A stretch of 64,000 nucleotides of DNA from Mantis religiosa (GCA_030765055.1 JAUKNK010000320.1:6645001-6709000), one strand, 5' to 3'; shown: positions 11,194 through 22,274, numbered from the stretch's first letter. Notes: generated by a model not told the origin, from the letters alone. Numbers and translations are program-made.

Positions 11194-12431
11194 TGAAATT
11201 CCTGCTCTTGTTACTTACTGCAACATGAAATGGAAATCATACATTGAATATATCTCACTCAAACAGAGCTCAGCATGTTTTGTAATCAGTAAGTGATAAG
11301 AACATACTAAAATCAGCCTACTACCCTTACTTTGGTTCACTAATGACTTACAAAATATATCCTGGGATAACTCTGTACACGCCAAATATTACTCATTATA
11401 GCAAAACAGATAATAAGATTAATGCGAGGGGCAAGAAGTTCGGTTTATAATGCATATCGCTGTCAATTTGCAACCAATTAATGTCTTCTTTATTAACATC
11501 GGAATATCATTAGTATTCTTAAAAATGTCTATCAAATCTTCTGCACACTTATTTCTTCTTCTTCTTCTTCTGCAGGCAACAACAACCAGTGACAGTTGAC
11601 CTTCGAGGTTGAACTGCAACCGAAACTAGTCGCAGGAAATTTAAAAAGTAAGTGGTTTACTGTTAAACTGACTACAAAACTTTTATTAATCAGTTTGTAA
11701 ATTAAAATATATAAATTAATATTGCACTGTTGTGAGCTATGTTTCAAGTCTCTAGCTGATTAGCAAGTTACTTTAACATTTGCTTTCCTTCCCCATATGA
11801 ATGGAAGCTTGGGGTGTAGAAGTTTATGTTGAACTGTCATCCATTTGTAAACTGTTTAACTCATACCGAAGTTACTTTACTAATTTTTTCATGTAAAGAC
11901 AAAGTTTGAGGTGAAGAAATGTTCTTGACAGCAAGTTAATATTACATTGTCATTCAGTTCTCAGCTTCATTTAAGTACTGAAGTTGCTCTCATATAGCGA
12001 AGTTAGTTTCAAATTATTTGTAAAACTCGTACCAAACAGAGAAAAGAAAACGAATTAAATGTATGAATAGTGTATTTTATATTTCAAATTACAACACATA
12101 TAACAAAAATTCCTTCATATCTACTCTTACAGAAGCTTTGCCTTTTAGTCCTCATTATTACATTTTTCTTTGTCCTTCTTACTCTTTTTTAAATATCCTC
12201 CATTTTTTTTTTGTCCCGTAGTCATCAATATTTTACTGCAGTAATTTCTTTGTGTGATTCTGTTGTAGGTGTGTAATTTATGTCCTCCAACGTTAAGTCA
12301 TATCGGACGATGAATGAAAATGGCGAAATTCTGCTCAAATGAGTCCGGGGTCCATGGAGCTTAGAGCTACTCGACATTTGTCTTTCAGGATAAGGGAAAA
12401 GTCCAGAAAAAGCCATATATAGGTAACTCAA

Positions 12432-12500
12432 CCTAACCGAGATTCGAACTCGGGACCTCCTGAACGTGAGGCAGGCATTCTACCCTCTACGCTACCGAGG
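12432..12500 (-). repeat. tRNA-Val-like SINE head
   Basis: On the minus strand the block has an A-box-like TAGCGTAGAGGG, an anticodon arm CCTGC-CTCACGT-TCAGG (CAC, Val) and a perfect T arm CCGAG-TTCGAAT-CTCGG that contains a B box. The acceptor stem does not pair and there is no tRNA-like 5'/3' end match, so it is a tRNA-derived SINE promoter rather than a tRNA gene. The same block sits at 62283-62351 in the second duplication copy, and a related plus-strand one at 16051-16107. Confidence 0.7.
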
Positions 12501-12732
12501 TGGGCTTCTTTGTGTAATAGACCATTTTGCTTCCCATGTATTTACTCTCTATTCTTTATTCTATTACATTCTAATAAGCAATGAAATATTCTTAATGAGT
12601 GAGGACTATGATAGAATGAAGCACAAACTGTACAAGAATTAAACTAGTGCTCCATGCTCCATATATTGCTAGTGTATATCTAGAACATGTTTTGTTAAGT
12701 CCTTTCCAACACCCTTAGCTAATGTTGACAAA

Positions 12733-12905
12733 GAAATAGACAATTTGGCAGTAGCATACCATTTTTGGAATGTGAATCATGACACAGAACCAGAACTCTA
12801 TTTGTTAACAAGTGATCAGGGTCCAGCTGCATTGACTACTTGGGAAAAAAGTTATCATAAATAAATATGAAGGAAATGTCTTAAATTTCGACACCATCTT
12901 TGATG
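12733..12905 (+). pseudogene. Penelope-like element C-terminal relic
   Basis: One frame reads LAVAYHFWNVNHDTEPELYL and then ALTTWEKSYHK and, after a shift, LNFDTIFDE. This follows the end of the GIY-YIG domain in the Penelope-like elements elsewhere in this window (SAVADHFWSYNH, W-EKIF, LNFDIPP). Only the tail is left. A near-identical relic lies at 62575-62755 in duplication copy 2, so the insertion predates the duplication. Confidence 0.6.
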
Positions 12906-13014
12906 AGAACACAAACTTCAACAGGACACCAATAGAGACTCCCCCATCACCATCAAGGAGTTCACCAAATCAAAACTGAACATCGACATAAACTGAAGCT
13001 GGAAATTAATTGTT

Positions 13015-13085
13015 CTTTCACACTGGCCATGGATCCGGAAGATCCGTGGTTCAAATCCCGGCTATGGCATTGAATTTTTCAGTCT
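13015..13085 (+). repeat. Partial tRNA-related SINE
   Basis: Contains the T-arm half of the Tyr-like SINE seen at 40907-40981: GATCCGTGGTTCAAATCCCG then GCTATGGCATTGAATTTTTC. The left half is replaced by TTCTTTCACACTGGCC, which is the inverted 3' end of the same SINE. The counterpart in duplication copy 2 is at about 62870-62945. Confidence 0.6.
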
Positions 13086-14479
13086 TTATTTCCATACTTA
13101 GCTGAGGATGTTAGGAAGTTCGTAACGAAATCCTTCCTGCCTGTTTGACTACACGGTTAGTTTGCTCTATACCGAGCGAGATGTCTGTGGCCCGGATAAA
13201 GTCCTGGCTTCCATTCCCGTGGACGACCTTCTTCACAAATAGGTTTCCCGGGTTCCAAACAAATATTGCATTCCCGACATTTCGTGACCTTTCATCTTTC
13301 ATCCTAGATAGAGTTTCAAAGATCAAAGTGTCCTCCGGATTGGGGAAATCTCCTAGAGGATACGTAAGCCTAGGAGAGGTGGATAAGGGTGTCGGTTGTA
13401 CGACATGTCACCGAGAAGTTTCAATTTGTAACTGTCAAGAGACCTGGCCACCTGCTTCAGGTCTGGCCACCCTTAGTATCACCTCCGCAGAATAGTCCAG
13501 CCCCCCCCCCCTTATGACACAAGGAGGAAATTGAAGAAATGGTTAAACCCATGAAGTAAGCTGAGCGGTGGTATTGCCAAGGTTGGACCTTATGACCCCG
13601 GCGTTTGCTTATCTTTCGTTAAAATCCGCAGCAAAGCCAGAGTTCATTCAGTAAGGGATTTCCTAACAGCAGCACGACAACTTAACGTAAGTACAATTTC
13701 CCTACATCCACAACATTTTAAAGAAAATCTCTCGCCTCAGGCTACCCTATACATGAGAATGCTTTCGAAAACTTGGAACTTCTGTTCCAGCTCTGTCGAT
13801 TAGTATTAAATCTCGAATTTTAAGAAAAAAATATAGCTTAATCGCAAAAATAAATTTTAAAGTTTTATAAATGTAGTCAACGGTTACTAAATACTTCAAA
13901 GTTATACTTTAATACATGGTATTTTAGTAATTAATAAATATAACTGTCAATGCAGTCAACAGAATCATTAAATAACACGAAGTCATTTGTTTGCAGTCTC
14001 CTATTTTGATGACAAACGAATTGAATATCTTGACCTTTCTGTAAACAAAGCAGGAAGTGATAACTTCCCAGGAGGCCATGACTTCTAGTGAAAAGTGAAA
14101 TTACTGATTTCCTAAATTTACTATTCTTGTTACTAGAAGTCTGCATCGTATCTTCTTTAAAGTGGTTTACTATTAATTATGAGTGCTTTGTTTTACGTTT
14201 GGTGTAATTGTTTTCATATTGTGAGCAAAAACTCATAAATATTTGATTAATACTTGGTTTACGAGTCACCTAACCTCAGCATTCAACGAGCTCAACCAAC
14301 TAACAGTAAGTCAATGATTAGTTATTAGCAAGCGTCTCAGAGTACGTTATTCCTTAAAAAGCAAAACGCTATTAGAATTGACTCACTTGATTATACTCCC
14401 ATCATTGAATTTGTGTAACAGTTAGCTGCTAAAGTTAATCCCTCTCATATTAGACTTGGATCTAAAATATCAAACAAAA

Positions 14480-15540
14480 GACTGTTACACAAATAAAAAT
14501 ATTTGTTAATTAATGTCCAATTATCTTAAGAAGTTGATGTTAATTCTTTACTTTTTTAATAAACAGATTTCACGAAAATTTGCTCGGATCGTTAGTTAAC
14601 ACACTTGGTCGTCTTGTTTACTTCGTCGTCAAGGATACTATGTGTTTTCGTATTACCAAACTCTGAAGACGAAACAAACCTAAAAACAGAATCAACTGCT
14701 GACATGCCAAAATTCATTACGCGATTTTTATTGTTTAAAATAAATATTTTTCCCCAAACTATTAAACCTATGGGAACATTTAATTGTTTTAATAATTTAA
14801 CTTCGGGATTTATTTCATGGTTAAACGGTCAAAAATGATCCGCTACGGCCGATTTATCAATTTGTTTATATCTAATGTTACGAAAATGTTCTTTCTTTCT
14901 GGTTTCCAAATAAAAATTCTGGTTTAATTAATGGTTTTAATAAAGATTTTATACAAAAGAAGATCGAAAAATTTAAATATCAAAAAACATAATGATATTT
15001 CTACTCTTAAAAAATAAGAGATGATTATAAATTTAAAACTTTACTTACCATCCTTAGGTTAATAAACATTTTCAAAAAATTTTAAAGAACTTGGTGTAAC
15101 TTTAGTTCCTCAAAATAAATATAGTATTCAAATGTATTACAATTTTCTAAAACAGATAAAATTCATAATAATAAAAAATCTGGTATTTATCAATTTAATT
15201 GTTTTGATTGTGATCAGGTTTATATTGGAAAGGCGAAACGTAATTTGGAAACCAGAAAGAACATTTTCGTAACATTAAATATAAACAAACTGACAAATCG
15301 GCAGTAGCAAATCATTTTTGGTCATTTAACCATGCTATAAATCCCGAAGTTAAATTATTAAAACAATTAAATGTTTGCATAGATGTGATAGAGTGGGGAA
15401 AATATTTATTTTAAAAAATAAAAATCGCGTAATGAATTTTGTTTCGTCTTCAGATGTTGGTAATACGAAACCACATAGTATCCTTGACGACTATGCGGAC
15501 ATTATTTAACAAATATTATTATTTGTGTAATATTTATTAC
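14480..15540. mobile_element. Penelope-like element, inverted partial copies (family II)
   Basis: Minus-oriented (14627-14911) and plus-oriented (15243-15492) 3' ends of a Penelope-like element face each other as an inverted repeat. Outer parts also match (14482-14519 with about 15502-15540). The arms encode the end of the GIY-YIG domain and tail (NHFWSFNHA-NPEVKLLKQLN). The plus copy also has SGIYQFNCFDCDQVYIGK (GIY...YIG with C-x2-C) near 15180-15235, and the loop carries the RT-GIY connector. All frames are broken. No clear target duplication and no good hammerhead motif were found in this family. A further fragment is at 52287-52680. Confidence 0.75.
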
Positions 15541-16018
15541 TCCACTGTAACTAGCTTCATTTTCTGTGTAAAAAACTGTATACTTTAGGAATAAGTAAAT
15601 TGTAGGTAAGCTGATTAAGTAATTACAGTAGCAGGATAGAATTTTTCTATTAGACCATTAATATCTCGCAACAAGAGGATAATTTTATCTAATGTGTGCC
15701 CCAGCATTCCACATGATGTACTAGAGAAGGTACTGCTAGCATTTGGAATAGAAACTGTTGCACCAATGTCATTTCTACGACCTGCATCGCTCGTGTTCTA
15801 AGTGTTGTAGAGACAGGAGTTTTGTACGGTCATGATCAGAAAATAAAATTATTTTTTATCATAAGGTTGGCATCTGTAATTTTCAAAGATTTATGCGAGC
15901 GTAGTTAATATGTTCTCAGTTCAAGTGTGTGTAATGCGTGTACCACATTCGGCAGCGCTGGTAGGAGGGGCAAGCTTATGATTGGCTACAGTCTGCAGTA
16001 CGGCCCACCTCAATATGA

Positions 16019-16350
16019 CTAACTTTTGCAAAGATTATAGTAACCTACTACCTTGGTAGCAAGTCTGCCTCAAGTTGAAGAGGTCCCGAGTTCGAATCTC
16101 GGTCAGGGTGAGTTATTTGGATAAGGTCGTAATGTAAATTGTAGTTCGGAGGACTCCTCGACTTGACTTGTGTAAAGGAGGAGTTGGGTTTGAATGGAAA
16201 CTTTATGCGTTTATTAATCATCTTTAGTTAGAATAAATTGTTTTAGGAAAGGTAAAACGTTACTATAATCTTTGCAAAAGTTGGAGGCATGTGGAGATTC
16301 TAGCCAATCCTAGACCTCCGAACTACAATTGACATTACAAATTCTCCTCT
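16019..16350 (+). repeat. tRNA-derived SINE inside inverted repeats
   Basis: A tRNA-like head (16051-16107; TTGGTAGCAAGTCTGCCTC and GAGTTCGAATCTCGG) is bracketed by inverted copies of AACTTTTGCAAAGATTATAG (16021-16040) and CTATAATCTTTGCAAAAGTT (about 16263-16282). A second inverted pair joins 16128-16165 (ATTGTAGTTCGGAGGACTCC) to 16312-16350. Either two SINE fragments in opposite orientation or a fold-back element that captured a tRNA head. 15541-16018 and 16351-16716 hold nothing I recognise. Confidence 0.55.
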
Positions 16351-16720
16351 CCTCGACCCCAAAATGCCTCTGAGAATTTACATTAAGACATACATGTATT
16401 CATTTTTTAATGTTTGATTATAAAACGTATATGTAGAGCTTTTATGATTAACCTGTGATTTGGGGAAGTTAGTATAAGTAGGAAACCAAAACATATTTCG
16501 AAGAACTTACAATAATGCGAATAAATAATAAACTCCATTAAAAACCACACACTTTTAAACGGATTGTTTTCTTTTCCTTTTTTTTAGCTCTTTCTGAAGT
16601 ACTGCAACCTATTTGTGTTTACATAATTACTAATTTGTGGCTTAATTAAATAGCTGAAAGTAAAAGAAAAAAACAACTAATGCATGTTATTTACGTAAAT
16701 TTCTCTATCTTTCTTAGTGT

Positions 16721-17314
16721 TGTGACAGGAATTTGTGACTATTCGTCGTTTATTTCTCTCCCTCTTAATCCACACGTTCGGGCGCAATTTGGTACGGGAA
16801 TTTTATATTTGAGATGGGATGCACGTTGACTTTTCGAAGATCCACGTCGGGAAGCCAGAAATAACAAATTCCTTGTATATTAATTTGTTTCTTGATGATT
16901 GTGCTTGATTAACTAAGATTCTTGGTTTCAAGGCGTGGTTCGGAATAAAGTTTCGGAGAGGTCAAATTTTGTAACTATTTAATTGTATTATTTAGATTAC
17001 ATTTTGCTTGAACTTCCTTTCCCAGTCACTTCCAACATATCGATAAATTCTTACTTTGTTGTATTTAAACAGATTCAAACTATTATTTAAATGTTCTTGA
17101 TTTTGCACCACTATTCATCACACTCACCATTACCAAACATCTCTTTCTATACCAAGATTATTGATTTTTCGTAACTATCGTTACTCCTATCTTACTTTTG
17201 TGATTGGCCGATTTGATACCACGTCACAACATTACGTCATATTACGTCATACAATTATTACTTCGGCCAATCACACAATTACATATATTTTTATAACCCA
17301 AAACTACTGTTACA
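16721..17314 (-). repeat. 3' LTR
   Basis: 594 bases, read on the minus strand as TGTAACAGTAGTTTTGGG...ATTCCTGTCACA, with standard TG...CA ends. It has tandem TGACGTAATATGACGTAATG-like CRE-type motifs about 70 bases from its 5' end, present in both LTRs. The outer flank is the GTGT target duplication. Confidence 0.85.
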
Positions 17315-17328
17315 AATGCCCCTCTTCG
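17315..17328 (-). promoter_or_regulatory. Polypurine tract candidate
   Basis: The minus strand reads GAAGAGGGGCATT directly before the 3' LTR start TGTAAC. This is where the plus-strand primer tract of an LTR retrotransposon is expected. An inverted match of the adjacent sequence (TTTCCATATATTTCGAAG) lies at 17371-17388. Confidence 0.5.
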
Positions 17329-17650
17329 AAATATATGGAAAAATAACCAAATAAAGGAATTAACAATCTATTTCCATATATTTCGAAGAATAGCCCCAAT
17401 TAACAATTTCGTTTACAACAATAATACATAACACATACATAAAACACAACAATAAATCAGCATTAATTAAAATACAACAATATATTGACATTTAACAATA
17501 ATATATATGTTTTATTATTATTTAACTATTTTAACAATAAGTACGTTGATTACAAATCTCTTGTATCCACACATGCTTCTAGAAATGCTTGTCTTATAGC
17601 TATGGGTAAAGGTCGGCTTTTATGTGTATAAGGAGCTGTATCATTCACTT
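17329..17650 (-). other. LTR element interior, unassigned
   Basis: Only about 320 very AT-rich bases are left between the 3' LTR and the Penelope-like pair. Neither integrase nor RNase H motifs are present. It probably represents the 3' end of the LTR element after a deletion. Confidence 0.4.
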
Positions 17651-17652
17651 TA

Positions 17653-17670
17653 TGTGTGTGTGTGTGTGTT
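17653..17670. repeat. (GT)n microsatellite
   Basis: A short pure GT run lies between the LTR-element remnant and the left end of the Penelope-like pair. It may hide the left insertion junction. Confidence 0.8.
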
Positions 17671-17764
17671 ATGTAAAAAACTGAAGCTGCTGACAGTGAA
17701 GTAAACCAGGTTATTAATAATAACTAAACACTAGTAACACAACTTCACTTATCTTATTTAAATC

Positions 17765-17807
17765 CTGGGACCGGTTTCAAAGCAAACATCTGCTTTATCC
17801 TCAGCCA
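17765..17807 (-). ncRNA. Hammerhead-like ribozyme, family I left arm
   Basis: On the minus strand: CTGAGGA (CUGANGA core, 17804-17798), one extra U, stem II AAAGCA/TGCTTT, GAAA (17778-17775), then the palindromic short stem III ACCGGT and C17 at 17769. Stem I starts with three pairs on each side (TGG/CCA) before an internal loop. All core positions are present. The extra U before stem II departs from the textbook form but recurs in all three families here. Penelope-like elements are known to carry short-stem-III hammerheads in their terminal repeats. Expected cleavage lies after 17769 (between 17769 and 17768). Confidence 0.75.
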
Positions 17808-18050
17808 CTCAACTTGACACTCACCCACTAACTGACTGACTGACTGACCTTGACCACTACCGGAATTTGAAGAATAGCTCCTTATCTAACTGCCATCTAC
17901 CGGGGACAACACAAACTTATTGATGATGCCTATAGGAGGGATATCAAAATTCATTACGCGATCCTTATTTTTCAAAATAAATATCTTCTCCCAAACCATT
18001 AAATCTATCGGTTCCTTCAATTGTTTCAATAATTTAACTTCTGGATTTAC

Positions 18051-19836
18051 TTAATGATTATATGACCAAAAATGATCAGCCACTGCCGATTTCTCGGTCT
18101 GTCTATATTTAATATTTCTAAAATGTTCTTTCGCTCTGGTTTCTAAATTACGCTTGGTTCTGCCAATATAGATCTTATCGCATTCTAAACAGTTAACTTG
18201 ATAAATACCAGATTTTTTGTTGTCCGAAATTTTGTCTTTTTTAGAAAACTGTAGCAAATTCTTTATACTGTAATTATTATGAGGTGCTAGTATTATAGCC
18301 ACTTATTTGAAAATTTTTTGGAACTTTTTATTTGCCCATGAATGATAAGTAAATTTTTTGAAAATATAATCCTTTTTTACTTTAAGAGTGGAAACATCAT
18401 TAGTTTTTTTTTGATATTTAAATTTTTCCATTCTTCGGATTATAAAATCTTTATTAAAGCCGTTAGTTAAAGCAGTCTTTACAATATGTTTATATTCCGC
18501 ATTAAATTCTTCTTCATTTAGAGGTATGTTTATCAATATGTAAATCAAACTATTAAAAACAGCAAATTTGTGTCACATAGGGTTAAACTTTTATTTTTGA
18601 TATAATTATCCCTGTGAGTTGACTTTCTATAGATGCCAAAACTTAATTTATTGTTATTTTTCATTATTTTTAGATCTAGAAAGGGGATGTAGCCATTGTT
18701 TTCAATTTCTATTGTGAACTTGATAGCTTTATCCTGTGAATTTAGAATATTTAAAGCCTCATCTATATATCTCTCAGGAACTATGGCAAAAATACCAACT
18801 ACGTATCTATACCATATTTTAAAAATTGAAGGAAAAGCTTTAGTGACTTCTATTTCAAAAAAACTCATAAATAGATCAGCAAGAAAGGTTGAAAGGGGAC
18901 TACCCATAACTACTCCTGAAATTTGTTGAAAAACATTTCCATTGAAAGTAAACAAATTTTGATCTAAACACAGATTAGTAAGTTTCATAAAATCCTCTAT
19001 TGACTCCTTATCCAAATCATTAGAACTCTTAAAAACGTTAGAAGTTTTTCCTTGGGAATACTGGGAAATAGGGCAGTTACATCAAAGGAAACAAGCCTAT
19101 CATTTTTTGACAATACTATATTGCTGATCTTGTTTACTAACTCAAATGAGTTTTTTATACTTAAGCTGTTAAATCTATCGAAAGTATTAAACCTTTTGTT
19201 TAGCCATTTTGCCAAATTATACGTGGGTGAATTTATAAAATTTACAGTCGGTCTCATTTTATTGCCAGGTTTATGTATCTTAGGCAAGGCATACATCCTC
19301 GGTAACACTGGCTTACTAACTTTAACCATATGCTGTTATTTTTTAGGTATGACTTTAACCTCATTAAGTGTTTTATTCACAATTATATCGCACGATTTTA
19401 AAGGGTCATTCTTAATGCTTATGTAATCTTCTCCTTGCAGTAAAAGTTCCACTCTGTTGTTGTACTCGTGTTTGTCTAATATTGCAACTTTGTTCCCTTT
19501 ATCAGGTTTAGTAAATATAACATCTTTTTCTTTTAATGATTTAATGATTTGTTTATTGTAATTTTCTTTAGGGTGGTTTTTATTTAAATTTTGCAAGATT
19601 TTGCTACATTTCATTTTAACCAATGCTTTATCATCTTCTTTTAAATCCTGACTAGCGATTTCAATGTCAACGACGTAATCTTCAATATTTTTTGAAAAAT
19701 CTACACACGTTTTTATGCCTTTGTTTAGAAAGTTGGTTTCTTTTTCATTAAGATTACAAGTTGAAAGATTAATCACATTTTCCTTTTTATTATTATTTTG
19801 TGTCATTGCTTTTATTTCTTTTTGCTTTTCGCACAA
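18051..19836 (-). pseudogene. Penelope-like RT and GIY-YIG endonuclease, left copy
   Basis: In minus-strand order: 19836-19336, a Lys-rich N-terminal part with KDVIFTKPDKGNKVAILD (typical entry to a Penelope RT); 19329-18997, YALPKIHKPG and VSFDVTALFPSIP (motif A); 19015-18545, GVVMGSPLSTFLADLF (motif B) and RYVVGIFAIV where YVDD (motif C) is expected; 18548-18303, the connector ending YHSWANKKFQ; 18302-18051, KSGIYQVNCLECDKIYIGR with RNLETRAKEHFRN (GIY-YIG nuclease with C-x2-C). A stop at about 19333 and several frame changes break it. The motif C aspartates are lost (VVG). Confidence 0.85.
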
Positions 19837-19866
19837 TCTTTTTAATTTATCCTTTAATCTTTTAAT

Positions 19867-21056
19867 TTGGCATATAATTTGGCAAAATGGCTAAACAAAA
19901 GGTTTAATACTTTCGATAGATTTAACAGCTTAAGTATTAAAAACTCATTTGAGTTAGTAAACAAGATCAGCAATATAGTATTGTCAAAAAATGATAGGCT
20001 TGTTTCCTTTGATGTAACTGCCCTATTTCCCAGTATTCCCAAGGAAAAACTTCTAAAGTTTTTAAGAAAATGGTTGAGTTCTAATGATTTGGATAAGGAG
20101 TCAATAGAGGATTTTATGAAACTTACTAATCTGTGTTTAGATCAAAATTTCTTTACTTTCAATGGAAATGTTTTTCAACAAATTTCAGGAGTAGCTATGG
20201 GTAGTCCCCTTTCAACCTTTCTTGCTGATCTATTTATGAGTTTTTTTGAAATAGAAGTCACTAAAGCTTTTCCTTCAATTTTTAAAATATGGTATAGATA
20301 CGTAGATGGCATTTTTGCCATAGTTCCTGAGAGATATATTAATGAGGCTTTAAATATTCTAAATTCACAGGATAAAGTATCAAGTTCACAATAGAAATTG
20401 AAAACAATGGCTACATCCCCTTTCTAGATCTAAAAATAAAGAAAAACAACAATAAATTAAGTTTTGGCATCTATAGAAGGTCAACTCACACGGATAATTA
20501 TATCAAAAATAAAAGTTTAACCCTATGTGACACAAATTTGCTGTTTTTAATAGTTTGATTTACATATTGATAAACATAAATCTAAATGAAGAAGAATCTA
20601 ATGCGGAATAGAAACATATTGTAAACACTGCTTTAATTAACGGCTTTAATAAAGATTTTATAATCAGAAGAATGGAAAAATTTAAATATAAAAAAAATGT
20701 TATTGATGTTTCCACTCTTAAAAAAGTAAAAAAAGGATTATATTTTCAAAAAATTTACTGATCATCCATGGGCAAATAAAAAGTTCCAAACAATTTTCAA
20801 AGAAGTGGGTATAATACTAGCACCTCATAATAATTACAGTATAAAGAATTTGCTACAGTTTTCTAAAAAAGACAAAATTTCGGACAACAAAAAATCTGGT
20901 ATTTATCAAGTTAACTGTTTAGAATGCGATAAGATCTATATTGGCAGAACCAAGCGTAATTTAGAAACCAGAGCGAAAGAACATTTTAGAAATATTAAAT
21001 ATAGACAGACCGAGAAATCGGCAGTGGCTGATCATTTTTGGTCATATAATCATTAA
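19867..21056 (+). pseudogene. Penelope-like RT and GIY-YIG endonuclease, right copy
   Basis: A 5'-truncated copy starting within the RT (YNLAKWLNKRFNTFDRF). Motif A (VSFDVTALFPSIP), motif B (GVAMGSPLSTFLADLF) and motif C as RYVDGIFAIV are in one frame to 20394. Motif C reads YVDG, not YVDD, so the second catalytic Asp is absent. After a frameshift the frame resumes (FLDLKIKKNNNKLSFGIYR), and 20805-21056 encodes the intact GIY-YIG block. Both copies lack YVDD in different ways (YVDG and YVVG), which suggests the G was already in the source copy. Confidence 0.85.
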
Positions 21057-21303
21057 GTAAATCCAGAAGTTAAATTATTGAAACGATTGAAGGAACCGAT
21101 AGATTTAATGGTTTGGGAGAAGATATTTATTTTGAAAAATAAGGATCGCATATTGAATTTTGATATCCCTCCTATAGGCATCATCAATAAGTTTGTGTTG
21201 TCCCCGGTATATGGCAGTTAGATAAGGAGCTATTCTTCAAACTCCGGTAGTGGTCAAGGTCAGTCAGTCAGTCAGTCAGTTAGTGGGTGAGTGTCAAGTT
21301 GAG

Positions 21304-21346
21304 TGGCTGAGGATAAAGCAGATGTTTGCTTTGAAACCCGTCCCAG
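21304..21346 (+). ncRNA. Hammerhead-like ribozyme, family I right arm
   Basis: CTGAGGA at 21307-21313, U at 21314, stem II 21315-21320 with 21327-21332, GAAA at 21333-21336, stem III ACCCGT (changed from the palindromic ACCGGT of the left arm) and C17 at 21342. Stem I begins TGG (21304-21306) with CCA (21343-21345). The core is intact; the stem III change removes the self-complementary palindrome. Confidence 0.75.
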
Positions 21347-21401
21347 GATTTAAATAAGATAAGTGAAGTTGTGTTGCTAGTGTTTAGTTATTATTAATAA
21401 A

Positions 21402-22150
21402 GTGTGTGTATTTGTTACGCATTCCAGGTTTTGAACTAAATGCTTTTCTGTTCTTTAATATACATAATTTCAGCTGCTCTTTTCTCGCCTGGTCTATATT
21501 GTATGTGTTTTCTAACTTTACTAGTAATGCTCTCTGGAATTCTATTTCTTCCTCCACTTGGCTTATGTCGTTCATAGCTTGTAGTGTATATAATTGGCAC
21601 AATACTTTTCAAGGTCAGTTACATTATTTTGCACTCCATCAATAATGAAATTCTTCCCACAACTTTCGTTTTCGTCGTATTCCATATTACCATCTTCTTG
21701 CAAAAGTATAGGTATCTTCCACAAAAAAAACCTTTCATCATTTATATTATCTCTATGCTCTTCTTTTCTTCCATCTTCTTCCAATAATTTTATTACTAAT
21801 AAATCATTTTCTGTCTTAACCTTCATTTCATGCATTTCGAAATTCAATACACTTTGCCATTCATATAATAAATCATTACCCACAATTACGTCTCTTGCCA
21901 AATATGGAATTACCAAAGCAATGAAATCGAAATTCCATTCACCTATTCGCCCCTTAATTAATACTTGATATTCAATTCTATCCTTTTTCTTCCCAATTGC
22001 AGTACTGCAGTAAACATTACACACATTTAAATATTCCACTTTATAGTTAGCTAATAGATTTTTAAACAATTGCTCACTTATCACAGTAGAACTGGCTCCA
22101 GTATCAATTAAGGCTGGATATTCGTTATCCCATAGGTAAAGAATTATCTG
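21402..22150 (-). pseudogene. Retrotransposon aspartic protease and truncated pol start
   Basis: From about 22150 down, the minus strand encodes YPALIDTGASSTVI, the DTGA catalytic motif of retropepsins, then a flap-like region and VIPYLARDVIVGNDLLYE. The downstream piece contains LKLCILKNRKAFSSKPG-, the typical link before reverse transcriptase (L-x-FSxxPG-x-Y-H-I). Coding sequence stops at about 21401 where the Penelope-like pair begins, so no RT follows. The catalytic Asp is intact, but with gag broken and pol lost the element cannot move by itself. Confidence 0.8.
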
Positions 22151-22274
22151 AGGTGGATTAATTAATTCCTTATTTTCTGCAAGAGAGTGAGCTTATTTCC
22201 GTTATTTTCAATTTTCAATTCGCCCTGTGTCATCCTCACCGAACCACTTTCCAGACCACAAAATGATCTGGTTT

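Larger units (their letters stand above)
9632..14150. repeat. Segmental duplication, copy 1
   Basis: From AAGCTTCAGATCATATCTGA at about 9632 this region aligns with 60292-64000 in the same orientation, nearly base for base over long stretches (e.g. 11590-12500 with 61440-62350). Differences are structured: copy 1 has an extra ~130 bases at 9685-9815, an 804-bp MITE at 10390-11193 and a short CTT run at about 11551-11572. Copy 2 has the MITE-free site and a greatly expanded CTT run. Homology still holds at the window end, so the duplicated unit is longer than seen here. 13080-13800 and 13800-14480 hold no gene I recognise. Confidence 0.9.
17711..21400. mobile_element. Penelope-like elements as an inverted pair (family I)
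   Basis: Left arm 17711-19219 and right arm 19873-21400 are inverted copies, almost identical, with a 650-bp loop that belongs to the longer left copy. Both arms contain RT, GIY-YIG and a 3' tail with a GTCA-rich short repeat and a hammerhead-like motif, so the 3' ends point outwards. The pair lies inside the LTR retrotransposon. No convincing target duplication was found: the right side abuts pol coding sequence at 21401, the left side abuts a GT-rich stretch. Inverted and partial copies are a known habit of Penelope-like elements. Confidence 0.85.

Noticed and set aside
12432..12500. Functional tRNA-Val gene
   Set aside because: T arm and anticodon arm fold, but the acceptor stem does not pair, and the block is repeated as part of a dispersed SINE.
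14625..15495. Hammerhead motif in family II Penelope-like ends
   Set aside because: The corresponding place reads CAGATGTTGGTAATACGAAA and CAGAGTTTGG...; GAAA is present but the CUGANGA core and a proper stem II are not.
17711..21400. DNA transposon with 1.5-kb terminal inverted repeats
   Set aside because: The arms encode reverse transcriptase and GIY-YIG nuclease in opposite orientations with unequal 5' truncation, which fits two Penelope-like copies.
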